NCBI RefSeq assembly: GCF_025999835.1
Contig: NZ_AP025628.1
Span: 3,038,001-3,102,000 of the forward strand
Reading direction: 5' to 3'
Source: Caldinitratiruptor microaerophilus
GTDB taxonomy: Bacteria; Bacillota; Sulfobacillia; Symbiobacteriales; ZC4RG38
Length of the DNA stretch: 64,000 nucleotides
The position numbers were made by a program, and so were the translations under genes. Numbering within the stretch: the stretch's first letter is position 1; every line of letters begins with the position of its first letter. The notes below the pieces were generated by a model. That model ran no database searches and had not been told where the DNA came from. It saw nothing but the letters and a program-made list of their open reading frames with translations. This document shows, piece by piece, positions 49,672 to 57,158 of this stretch.

Positions 49672-49995
49672 ATGTACCACACCATCTCCCTGACCGCAAA
49701 AGTCGGTTCTCTCGCGGCCGACCCGGACCTGGGGGTGCGTTTACTTGAGGAGCTAGAGCGGCTCGAGGCAGCAGGAGTGATCGCTGCGCCGGTGACGGCT
49801 CAGGGGATGCGGGACGGAACAGTGAGCGCCACGGTGTGCGTGGACGGGGCCGCGTCCGCGATGGATGCGTTGAGACAGGCGCAGGACGCATTTGCATCGG
49901 CTCTTCTGGCCGCCACAGGAGGCACGGTGAGACAGCCGGTGTATTCGGAGATCCGGGTTGTGGAAGAGCGGGAGGAGGCGGCGACAATCGCATGA
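49672..49995 (+). CDS. Hypothetical protein
   Basis: 107 residues; ATG with ideal AAGGAGGTAGCGG. Alternating strands and helices (VRLLEELERLEAAGVIAAPV, AMDALRQAQDAFASALLAA) of unknown family. Overlaps the next ATG by 4 nt, so the two form a small operon. Confidence 0.65.
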   Translation: MYHTISLTAKVGSLAADPDLGVRLLEELERLEAAGVIAAPVTAQGMRDGTVSATVCVDGAASAMDALRQAQDAFASALLAATGGTVRQPVYSEIRVVEEREEAATIA

Positions 49996-50201
49996 CCGAG
50001 GAGATCGTGTCGGGTGCGGAGATCGCGCGCCGGCTCGGGGTCTCCCGGGAGCGAGTGCGTCAGTGGGCATCGGAACCGAGGTATCACTTCCCGGCCGCCC
50101 GTGGCCGGATCGGGCCGGCGAAGACGTGGGTATGGGACGAGGTGCGCCGGTGGGCAACCGAACACGGGTACCTGAAACCGAGAGAGCTGGCTGAAGCGTA
50201 A
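49992..50201 (+). CDS. MerR-like helix-turn-helix protein
   Basis: 69 residues. EIVSGAEIARRLGVSRERVR is a clear helix-turn-helix, followed by PAKTWVWDEVRRWATEHGYL, a wing and helix as in AlpA/excisionase-type DNA-binding proteins. ATG overlaps the preceding stop. Likely a small regulator. Confidence 0.75.
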   Translation: MTEEIVSGAEIARRLGVSRERVRQWASEPRYHFPAARGRIGPAKTWVWDEVRRWATEHGYLKPRELAEA

Positions 50202-50236
50202 CGATCCACCGGGGTGACGCCCCGGGGTTCGCCCTT

Positions 50237-50476
50237 TCACTCCGGCCGCTCGTAATGCTTGCCCCTAGGATTGGGCCGCCACGTCGAGTCGGCGGGAATC
50301 CACCAGCGCGGTTTCGGGTATCCGGGCAGGTGCACACGGACCGCGCCTGGCACATTACCGGCTGCGGCAGCCTGGGTCCCTGACTTGAGACTGATGCCGT
50401 GCGCCCGGCAGTACTCGCTCAACGGAATGTAGCCCTCGGGAATTCGGTGCAGTACCGGCTGGTCAGTCACGTGCAT
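50237..50476 (-). CDS. Helix-turn-helix/winged protein, probable local repressor
   Basis: 79 residues. GYIPLSEYCRAHGISLKSGT is an HTH-like unit with a wing at PGAVRVHLPGYPKPRWWIPA, as in small phage DNA-binding proteins of the HTH_17 type. Transcribed divergently from the DUF932 gene, with an 18-bp operator-like repeat over each promoter. This makes it a likely repressor of itself and of DUF932. A decayed copy exists at 49287. Confidence 0.65.
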   Translation of the reverse strand: MHVTDQPVLHRIPEGYIPLSEYCRAHGISLKSGTQAAAAGNVPGAVRVHLPGYPKPRWWIPADSTWRPNPRGKHYERPE

Positions 50477-50493
50477 CGTCCTCCAGACCGATT

Positions 50494-50511
50494 ATAGCGG
50501 ATAACGGCGAT
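50494..50511. promoter_or_regulatory. Operator copy 1, over minus-strand -10
   Basis: ATAGCGGATAACGGCGAT, 16-17 of 18 bases identical to the copy at 50561. On the minus strand TATAAT (50496-50491) overlaps it. Binding here would block the gene ending at 50237. Confidence 0.6.
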
Positions 50512-50552
50512 GACCGGGGCACGATGCCCTCCGGGATTCTTGAGGCCCCCTA

Positions 50553-50581
50553 TTGACATCATAGCGGATAACGGCTATCAT
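50553..50581 (+). promoter_or_regulatory. Promoter of DUF932 gene with internal operator
   Basis: TTGACA, 17-bp spacer and TATCAT. The operator ATAGCGGATAACGGCTAT (50561-50578), with ATAGC/GCTAT ends inverted, fills the spacer and part of the -10. It starts a leader of about 270 nt before the ATG at 50857. Confidence 0.75.
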
Positions 50582-50856
50582 GCGCTCAGAACGAAGCCGG
50601 ACCATGACAACCGAATAGCGAGGGCCCCGAGTACCCAGGGCTGGGTCGAGCGACGATCCCAGACGAGGCCCGGAGCGGCCCGAGTAACACCCGGCGGTGG
50701 CCGGGAACAGGCGGGCTAAAGAGCGATGGAGCCAGCGGGGGAGCCGGCGGAGCGGCAGGAAAAAGGGGCCGAACGAAGCACGCAGGCGTGCCAACAGAAC
50801 GGCGGATCACGAGGATGAATAACGGGAGGAACGTCGACGCGAAGGAGGAGATCCTG

Positions 50857-51783
50857 ATGGCGCATGAGGTTGAGACCATGTTCTACGTGCGTGAGGTGCC
50901 CTGGCACGGGCTGGGCACCCGGGTGGAGGAGGCGCCGGACAGCGAACAGGCTCTCGTCCTGGCGGGTCTCGCCTGGGCGGTGGAGCAGCGCCCCGTGTTC
51001 GTGGACGGCAACGAGGTGGAGGAGTACGTGGCGAACGTCCGCAGCACGGATGGCCGGGTGCTCGGGATCGTCGGTCGGCGCTACCGCGTTCTGCAGAACC
51101 GCGAGGCCTTCGCTTTTACGGACGCCCTGCTGGGTGAGGGGGTCCGGTACGAGACGGCAGGCGCTCTGAACGGCGGCCGGCGGGTATGGCTGCTGGCCCG
51201 CCTCGATCCGACCCAGATCCTCGGAGACGAGGTGGTTCCCTACCTGGTGTTCACCAACAACCACGACGGAACGGCCGCCGTGAAGGCAGCCCTTACTCCG
51301 GTCAGGGTGGTCTGCCAGAACACGCTGAATCTGGCACTTCAGGGTGCCAACCGGATCTGGTCCGTGCGTCATACCCTCTCGATCCATGACCGTCTCGACG
51401 AGGCCGCCCGCACGCTCGGCCTCGCCCGGCGGTACATGGAGCGGCTGGACGAATTCGCGCGGCACATGGTGGCCCAGCCATTCGAGGACTCCGACTGGCA
51501 GGGGCTTGTCGAGAAGCTAATCCCGATGCCCGAAAACCCGAAGAAGCCGGACGGCGTCGCTGTCGAGCACGTCTTCCAGCGCCGGCAGGCGCTGCATGAG
51601 GCGCTCCAGGCGGTGGACCTGGAGCCGTTCCGCAAGACGAAGTGGGGCGCCCTCCAGGCGGTGGTGGACTTCGCCCAGCACTTCCCTCCGATCCGCAAGA
51701 CCGAGACATGGCGGGAGCGCCGTTTCGAACGCACCATCGACGGTGATCCTCTGATCGACAAGGCGCTAGCCCTGCTTACCTGA
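50857..51783 (+). CDS. DUF932 phage/plasmid protein
   Basis: 308 residues; ATG 50857 has GAAGGAGGAGATCCTG. The family opening is clear: MFYVREVPWHGLGTRVEEAP, then GRRYRVLQNREAFAFTDALL and YLVFTNNHDGTAAVKAAL, TPVRVVCQNTLNLAL. DUF932 proteins are widespread on phages and plasmids, sometimes near recombination genes; their biochemical role is unknown. Here the gene is isolated behind its own repressible promoter and is closed by a terminator. Confidence 0.9.
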   Translation: MAHEVETMFYVREVPWHGLGTRVEEAPDSEQALVLAGLAWAVEQRPVFVDGNEVEEYVANVRSTDGRVLGIVGRRYRVLQNREAFAFTDALLGEGVRYETAGALNGGRRVWLLARLDPTQILGDEVVPYLVFTNNHDGTAAVKAALTPVRVVCQNTLNLALQGANRIWSVRHTLSIHDRLDEAARTLGLARRYMERLDEFARHMVAQPFEDSDWQGLVEKLIPMPENPKKPDGVAVEHVFQRRQALHEALQAVDLEPFRKTKWGALQAVVDFAQHFPPIRKTETWRERRFERTIDGDPLIDKALALLT

Positions 51784-51825
51784 TTACTACTATGGTGACA
51801 GGAGCCCACGGCACAGAAAGAGATA

Positions 51826-51860
51826 GCCCCGCCCTCTGATTGGGCGGGGCTTCTTCGTTT
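51826..51860 (+). terminator. Terminator of DUF932 gene
   Basis: 9-bp GC stem (GCCCCGCCC and GGGCGGGGC) with a 7-nt loop, then TTCTTCGTTT. A standard intrinsic terminator 43 nt after the stop. Confidence 0.92.
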
Positions 51861-52051
51861 CGTATATCTTACTTGCCGCGGTTCACCCAGAACCTGAATC
51901 CCGCGGCCGTTTTGGTATATGACCAGACCGTTGGGATATCCTCACTAGAGCTGGTACCATTGTTCTCCTGGCCCGTTTATGGCGTGGAAACGATAGCGAT
52001 ATCGGCCAGCGACGGTCGCGAACGCACATGAACAAAGGATGAGATGTCTAA

Positions 52052-52690
52052 TTAAATATCATAGTCCTCATAGTCATTGTGCATGTCCAGCTCCAGCTCC
52101 CACTTTATGTTGAGGTACTCCGATAGGTAATCGTTGAGCGCATCTAGAAAGTTCGAAACGCGGCCCATGACATCTGTAAAGTTACGGATGTCCACATACA
52201 CTCCTGTATTGGGTTTGCTCGGCTCTCCTCTCCTGTCAAATGGATAACGAAAAGCAAAGGAAGACGGGTCTGCAGAATCCAACTCATAGATGACAGATTC
52301 TACTGCGTCTAGATCACTTTTGTCAATCGATGGAAAGCGCGGTTGCTCAATTAGCAAACGCAGTTTGTACCAATAGTCCTTTAGTCCATGCGTTAGATGC
52401 ATCTCGGACTCATCGTCAGAAAGTTGCTTTGCCGTCCGGAGGAGACCCTTTAAGCGAAGTTCAACATAGTGGCGCCAGAGAAACACGATGGGGTAAACTA
52501 GAAGATCATGATCACCGCGAGTCTGCAATACGTGACTGGACAAAAGTTCGGCAGCCTCTCGATAGCCTGTCGCGTATACTTCCAGAGCCTGCCATCCTTG
52601 AACCCAGTGCAGTGTGGCCTTCTCCCACCAGTTACCTTCGGATATAAATAACCTATCACCTTGTCTTGGCCAACGGTCCTCTGAACTCAT
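52052..52690 (-). CDS. Helical protein of unknown function, possible defence gene
   Basis: 212 residues; ATG has GGGAGGTGTG upstream. AT-rich compared with all neighbours, which points to recent acquisition. The motif YPIVFLWRHYVELRLKGLL followed by HLTHGLKDYWYKL and PSSFAFRYPFD recalls a family of helical proteins found in defence islands with a HEPN-like look, but a strict R-x4-6-H signature is not certain. Acidic C-terminus. It stands alone between spacers, like a moron gene. Confidence 0.6.
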   Translation of the reverse strand: MSSEDRWPRQGDRLFISEGNWWEKATLHWVQGWQALEVYATGYREAAELLSSHVLQTRGDHDLLVYPIVFLWRHYVELRLKGLLRTAKQLSDDESEMHLTHGLKDYWYKLRLLIEQPRFPSIDKSDLDAVESVIYELDSADPSSFAFRYPFDRRGEPSKPNTGVYVDIRNFTDVMGRVSNFLDALNDYLSEYLNIKWELELDMHNDYEDYDI

Positions 52691-53231
52691 TCGGACACAC
52701 CTCCCGCTCGTGTTTCATGGTGGGGCATTGCGCTAGCATCAGTGCACCGCGGCCCGCCGCGGCGACCGTGAATCTGGTAATGCCCCAGCGGGGCTCCTGA
52801 TACTTGGGCATGTTACGTGGCGAGTTGGATGCATCTCGCTTGAAACAGGATGCTTGCGCTGGTGACCTATCTTCCTTCCGCGCTGGCGTATTTACATCAG
52901 TCATCTATCCTACCTGATCCCACTTCCTGGCGCCGGTGTTACCGGCTTGAAACGGAAGAAGAGGTTGGCGAGAGCGGTGAACTAGAGACGTGACTTGAGG
53001 TGAGGGGACTACTGGGCTGTGTGCCGGCAGTACACAGTGGCCCTCGGCCCATAACCGACCTGCCCAGTTGACTGGAAGTGATGCGCTGGTGTCAAGGAGC
53101 GGTTTGGGCAGGAACCGATCTACATCGAGATGGCCGGGCTTCCGGAAACCCTGGAATGAGAGGCGGCGGCACCGCTCTTAAAATCCCAAAGCGGCAAGTA
53201 TATCATAAGGCAGCAAGAGGGGGTGAGTCGC
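52691..53231. other. Gene-poor spacer
   Basis: About 0.5 kb. A minus-strand frame of 82 codons (52656-52904) precedes the helical protein and overlaps it by 35 nt, but composition and ribosome site are weak. The rest shows no gene, repeat or clear promoter. Confidence 0.4.
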
Positions 53232-53735
53232 GTGCTGACGTACAGGACCTGCGACGGCCGTGTGCTCGACCTCAGCTGCCTCACAGAGGAAGAGCGGCAG
53301 CACTTTGAGCGGGCTTACCAGGCCTATCGTAATGGCATGGCCGCTCCCAGTTTCAGCAACGAAATGGTCCACGGAATGGCGAACCCGCTCGTTGGCCGAG
53401 CTGGCGGCTGGGTGACGCGGGAGGTCTATCGGCACCCCCTGTTCCAGGCTCTGCGCGACCTTGAGGACAGGCTCGGACTCGCCCAGGGTTACCTCGAGCC
53501 TGCCGGCGAGGATCTGAGCGACCCTCTGGAGGACGAGTGGATTCCGGCGCCTGAGGCCGCGCGCCGGAAGGGCGTGACCCTCATGGGCCTGCACAACGCC
53601 ATCCGGCGTGGGGACGTGATCGCCCGCCCTGCCAAGCCGGGTGGGCGGCGCCTGCTCGTGAGCTGTAACAGCCTGGGCGCCTGGAAGATCGATGAGGTGC
53701 GCCAGGCAAACGCGAAGGCGAGGGCCCCGACATAA
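53232..53735 (+). CDS. DNA-binding-like hypothetical protein
   Basis: 167 residues from GTG 53232, eight bases after AGAGGGGG; GTG 53223 is too close to it. The N-terminal half is helical and unassigned. The C-terminal 55 residues (WIPAPEAARRKGVTLMGLHN, then GRRLLVSCNSLGAWK) form a helix-turn-helix with wing as in excisionase-like proteins. Role unknown; perhaps regulation of the accessory arm. Confidence 0.65.
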   Translation: MLTYRTCDGRVLDLSCLTEEERQHFERAYQAYRNGMAAPSFSNEMVHGMANPLVGRAGGWVTREVYRHPLFQALRDLEDRLGLAQGYLEPAGEDLSDPLEDEWIPAPEAARRKGVTLMGLHNAIRRGDVIARPAKPGGRRLLVSCNSLGAWKIDEVRQANAKARAPT

Positions 53736-53956
53736 CGGCCACGGGAGTAGCACCGAATGCGGGAGTTCTCGGTGACCCCCCCCGGGGAGACGGCCAAGGC
53801 CTGGTGAGGTATGCTACATGCATGAGCAGGTTTAGGCATCCTGTTTTGCGCCTGCAGAGGGCCTTACGTTTCACTCGCCACGCGAAAAGCGGAGCCGACT
53901 GAGCTTGCCCAGGGTTACGGTCCGAGCTGGTTCCACTACTGTTCCCAGAACTCAAG

Positions 53957-54304
53957 TCAATGCTTTTGCGATGTACCGGTCATTCGCCTCATGGATTCCA
54001 TGCCGAGTACCAGCATTACGATACCCAGAAACACTAGTGTTGCAGCTACACCATAATAGTACGCTCCCGCCTCGTGCACAAAGCCAGATTGCACAGGTAG
54101 GCGTGCCATTTTCTGTTGTGCGAACAGGCCTCGCAAACTCACCAGAGTCCCGGAAAGGCTCAAGCCAAAGAAAAGACCAAACCACCGAAAGATCTCATGT
54201 TTCTTCCAAAGGCGGATAGCCATCACGAATCCAGTTGTAAGCAGAACTGCACCCAAGGTGTGAATTACTAAGAAGCCTGGTGGCTCCAAGTACATCTGTC
54301 CCAC
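53957..54304 (-). CDS. Small multi-pass membrane protein
   Basis: 115 residues; GTG 54304 follows GAGGTGACC. Three to four hydrophobic helices (HTLGAVLLTTGFVMAIRL, WFGLFFGLSLSGTLVSL, GVAATLVFLGIVMLVLG). Lower GC than the integrase. No family recognised. It lies 7 nt after the excisionase stop on the same strand, so both may be co-transcribed; a superinfection-exclusion role is possible but unproven. Confidence 0.6.
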   Translation of the reverse strand: MGQMYLEPPGFLVIHTLGAVLLTTGFVMAIRLWKKHEIFRWFGLFFGLSLSGTLVSLRGLFAQQKMARLPVQSGFVHEAGAYYYGVAATLVFLGIVMLVLGMESMRRMTGTSQKH

Positions 54305-54311
54305 TTATAGG

Positions 54312-54575
54312 TCACCTCGTTCGTCCTCTGTCCCTCGATACATGTTCCTGTGAAATCGCTGCGGGCCCTATGGTAACCTCCTTGGGTACCGGAGGCAATC
54401 CTTGCGCCAGCCGACGCAGGGCCTCGACGGGTACGAGATAGCGGCGCCCTGCCCGGATCACGGGCGCCGGGAACCGACCTCGGCGAGCGAGGTCGTAAGC
54501 CATCGTCCGACCGATGCCAAGATACCTGGCAGCTGTTTCGACGGTTACGAACGCCCGATCTGTCGGCAAGTCCAT
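54312..54575 (-). CDS. xis-like: Excisionase-like HTH protein
   Basis: 87 residues from ATG 54575. FVTVETAARYLGIGRTMAYD, then LARRGRFPAPVIRAGRRYLV is the standard HTH_17/AlpA-Xis winged helix. It is divergent from the integrase and 110 bp from it. Most likely the recombination directionality factor that steers integrase toward excision; alternatively a repressor of int. Confidence 0.8.
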   Translation of the reverse strand: MDLPTDRAFVTVETAARYLGIGRTMAYDLARRGRFPAPVIRAGRRYLVPVEALRRLAQGLPPVPKEVTIGPAAISQEHVSRDRGRTR

Positions 54576-54685
54576 GGAACCCCACCCCGATGACGGTTGT
54601 CGGTACGGAGTTACGGCTGGTATCATTCTATGCAGAAGCCAACGGTACGTTCCCAACATGCGCATCCGAACAGGAGGGCCGGATC

Positions 54686-55873
54686 GTGCGGGGGCACATC
54701 CGACCCCGGGGCAAGGACACCTGGGTCATCGTGGTCGACGTAGGCAAGGACCCCGCGACGGGGAAGCGGAAGCAGAAGTGGGTTACCGTCAAGGGCACGA
54801 AGCGCGACGCCGACCGTAAGCTCGCTGAGCTTCTGAACGATTTGAACAAAGGTAGCTACGTTGAACCACCGAAGATAACCGTTGGAGAGTACCTGGACCG
54901 CTGGCTGGAGGATTACGCCCGTGCGAACACGAGCCAGAGAACGTTCGAGCGTTATGCGGAGATCGTGCGCCTGCACCTCAAGCCGGCCCTTGGGGGGCTC
55001 CAGCTATCGCAGCTCAGGCCGCTGCACTTGCAGCAGTACTACACGACGGCCCTGCGTGAAGGGCGTAAGGACGGCAAGCCCGGGGGCCTGAGCCCCCGGA
55101 CCGTGCTCCACCATCACCGGGTGCTGCACGAGGCCTTGGATCAGGCGGTGCGGTGGCAGCTCCTGGCGCGGAACCCGGCGGATGCGGTGGAGCCCCCGCG
55201 TCCAGAACGGCACGAGATGCAGGTCCTCACGGCAGAGCAGGTCCGGCTTCTCCTGGAAGCAGCACAGGATACCCCCTGGTACGTCCCGGTCCTCCTCGCA
55301 GTCACGACCGGGATGCGACGGGGAGAGATTCTCGGGCTGCGTTGGTCCGACGTAGACCTCGAGACGGGTATCCTGTCCGTACGCCAGACCATCCAGACCA
55401 GCCGCGAGCTAGGGTTGGTGTTCAAGGAGCCCAAGACGGACAAGAGCCGGCGGTCTCTTCCTGTGCCGGCCTATGTGGTGGAGGTCCTACGGGAGCACAG
55501 GAAGCGCCAGGCGGAGGTGCGGCTGGCAGCGGGACCCCGGTACCAGGACCACGGGCTCGTAGTGAGCGCGCCCGACGGCACGCCCATTCACCCCGACTCG
55601 TTTTCAAAGGCGTTTGCCCGGATCGCCCGGAAGGCGGGCGTTCCGGCCACCCGGCTCCACGACAGCCGTCATACCCATGCGAGTCTGCTTCTGGCTCAGG
55701 GGGTACACCCGAAGATCGTGTCGGAACGACTCGGGCATTCCGGGGTCGGGATCACGCTCGATACGTACTCGCATCTTCTCCCCGGGCTGCAGGAGGAGGC
55801 GGTTCGGCGCCTTGGGGACACACTGTTTGGCGAACGGCAGACCGTCGGCCGGCAGCGAAAGGGAGGGCGGTAG
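54686..55873 (+). CDS. int: Phage integrase, tyrosine recombinase family
   Basis: 395 residues from GTG 54686, behind AGGAGG. The N-terminus (RGHIRPRGKDTWVIVVDVGK) is the arm-binding AP2-like domain; residues 75-165 form the core-binding SAM-like domain. Catalytic residues are visible: R in TTGMRRGEILGLRW, K in EPKTDKSRRSLPV, H-x-x-R in HDSRHTHASLL, H in ERLGHSGVGI and Y in LDTYSHLLPG. It sits 150 bp from attR and catalyses recombination at tRNA-Arg. Confidence 0.96.
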   Translation: MRGHIRPRGKDTWVIVVDVGKDPATGKRKQKWVTVKGTKRDADRKLAELLNDLNKGSYVEPPKITVGEYLDRWLEDYARANTSQRTFERYAEIVRLHLKPALGGLQLSQLRPLHLQQYYTTALREGRKDGKPGGLSPRTVLHHHRVLHEALDQAVRWQLLARNPADAVEPPRPERHEMQVLTAEQVRLLLEAAQDTPWYVPVLLAVTTGMRRGEILGLRWSDVDLETGILSVRQTIQTSRELGLVFKEPKTDKSRRSLPVPAYVVEVLREHRKRQAEVRLAAGPRYQDHGLVVSAPDGTPIHPDSFSKAFARIARKAGVPATRLHDSRHTHASLLLAQGVHPKIVSERLGHSGVGITLDTYSHLLPGLQEEAVRRLGDTLFGERQTVGRQRKGGR

Positions 55874-55886
55874 AGCGGCGGCTGGT

Positions 55887-55906
55887 TGCAAACGGATTTG
55901 CAAACG
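55887..55906 (+). repeat. Putative integrase arm-type site, right end
   Basis: Two TGCAAACG copies at 55887 and 55899, matching the pair at 3466-3484 in sequence and orientation. They lie about 120 bp from the attR core. Confidence 0.6.
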
Positions 55907-55927
55907 CACGGTGTGATATGGTATCAT
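55898..55927 (+). promoter_or_regulatory. Possible outward promoter near attR
   Basis: TTGCAA, 18 bp and TATCAT, pointing toward tadA and overlapping the arm-type repeat. It could make an RNA across attR or drive tadA after integration. No experimental hint. Confidence 0.35.
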
Positions 55928-56025
55928 CCTGACCCGAACCGCGTGACACGAACGAAGTCTGAGATCCCGGATCGGAGGCCGGACGCGCGGACCTGGCCGG
56001 AGGAAACGGCATATGCCGGAGCGAA

Positions 56026-56071
56026 TTCCTAAACCGCGGGTCGGCGGTTCGAGTCCGTCCGGGCGCACCAG
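56026..56071 (+). other. attR: attR core (46-bp direct repeat)
   Basis: Exact copy of 3331-3376. Only the 3' part of tRNA-Arg is present, from the anticodon loop on, and the upstream flank has no tRNA 5' half, so it is not a functional tRNA. Confidence 0.95.
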
Positions 56072-56142
56072 CAGCCGGAAGGGGGCGGGACCCATCCCGC
56101 CCCTTGATTGACTCGGGGAGCAGACTCTCGGAGGCCGCGTGC

Positions 56143-56619
56143 GTGGACGAGCACGAGCGGTTCATGGCGGAGGCCCTGAAGGAGGCCCGGGTAGCGGCCC
56201 GCCTGGGTGAGGTGCCGGTCGGCGCGGTGGTCGTCCGGGACGGGGAGATCGTGGCCCGGGCGCACAACCTGCGTGAGACGCGGAACGACGCCACCGCCCA
56301 CGCGGAGATCCTGGCCATCCGGCAGGCGGGGGAGCGCCTCGGCTCGTGGCGCCTCGTGGGCTGCACGCTGTACGTGACCGTGGAGCCGTGTCCCATGTGC
56401 GCCGGGGCGCTCGTGCAGGCGAGGGTCGACCACCTCGTCTACGGCGCGTCCGACCCGAAGGCGTGGGCCGACCGCAACCTCCTGGAGATCGTGCAGAACC
56501 CGGGGCTCAACCACCGGCTCCGGGTGACCGGCGGGGTGCTGGCGGAGGAAGCGGCTGCCATCATGCGGTCATTCTTCCGCAGCCGCCGCAGTTGTCGCGA
56601 ACCGGCCGATCCCTTATAA
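56143..56619 (+). CDS. tadA: tRNA adenosine(34) deaminase
   Basis: 158 residues. GTG 56143 follows GGAGGCCGCGTGC and gives the usual ERFMAEALKEARVAA opening. Zinc and catalytic residues are in NDATAHAEILAIRQA and TVEPCPMCAGALVQAR. The enzyme converts A34 to inosine in tRNA-Arg(ACG). It starts just 70 bp after attR, between tRNA-Arg and tRNA-Ser, the normal Firmicutes neighbourhood. Its stop lies inside the tRNA-Ser promoter. Confidence 0.96.
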   Translation: MDEHERFMAEALKEARVAARLGEVPVGAVVVRDGEIVARAHNLRETRNDATAHAEILAIRQAGERLGSWRLVGCTLYVTVEPCPMCAGALVQARVDHLVYGASDPKAWADRNLLEIVQNPGLNHRLRVTGGVLAEEAAAIMRSFFRSRRSCREPADPL

Positions 56620-56620
56620 T
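56592..56620 (+). promoter_or_regulatory. Promoter of tRNA-Ser(CGA)
   Basis: TTGTCG, 17 bp, TATAAT. The -10 covers the tadA stop codon and lies 11 nt before the tRNA. Confidence 0.8.
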
Positions 56621-56631
56621 AGCGCACGCAC

Positions 56632-56722
<91 letters not shown>

Positions 56723-56734
56723 CTGTCCTTCTTG

Positions 56735-57012
56735 GGGTTTGGCCGTGCTAGACGGGGAGGTAGCGGTGCCCTGCACCCGCAATCCGCTACAGCGGGGTTG
56801 AATCCCTGCCCGCGGGTGCGTCCTGTGGGGTCCGGCTGGCGAAAGCGGCGAGGAAGGCTGGGTCCTGCGCGGCGGGGGCCCGTGAACCCGGACAGGCCCG
56901 GAAGGGAGCATCCGTAAGCGGAATCCCCCGTGCGCCGCAGGGTGGCCTGGCCCGAGCTGGCTACGGCAGTATCGCCCGGAGGGCGCATTCAACGGCAGGT
57001 GCACGGCCACTG
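56735..57012 (+). ncRNA. ffs: Signal recognition particle RNA, large Firmicutes type
   Basis: The 5' region has the Alu-domain pieces GACGGGGAGGTAGCGGTGCC and CCCGCAATCCGCTACAGCGG seen in the Bacillus SRP RNA. The middle holds the universal SRP54-binding region GGACAGGCCCGGAAGGGAGC and its partner GCCGCAGGGTGGCCTGG. The ends GGCCGTGC (56741) and GCACGGCC (57001) pair. Boundaries are approximate. Confidence 0.93.
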
Positions 57013-57020
57013 AGTTTCAT

Positions 57021-57050
57021 GGGCGGCGGCTCCAGGCGGGGCCGCCGCCC
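57021..57050 (+). terminator. Hairpin after SRP RNA
   Basis: 10-bp perfect stem GGGCGGCGGC and GCCGCCGCCC with a 10-nt loop, right after the ffs 3' end. No T tract follows, so termination strength is uncertain. Confidence 0.6.
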
Positions 57051-57158
57051 AGGCCTCTATGCGACCCGGGTTCCCTCACGCCCCCGGCGGAGGAAAGCCG
57101 GGGGGCGGGGAGAATCGCTCATTGACGGCGCACCGGTCGCGCGAGAGGGGGGCGCACG

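Noticed and set aside
51869-52030. Minus-strand protein-like stretch between the DUF932 terminator and the helical protein gene
   Set aside because: It reads like the end of a beta-rich protein but has an in-frame TAA at 51977-51979 and no start. At most a short remnant.
56026-56071. A second tRNA-Arg at the right end
   Set aside because: Only the 3' part is present; the acceptor 5' strand and D arm are missing, so it is the attR core.
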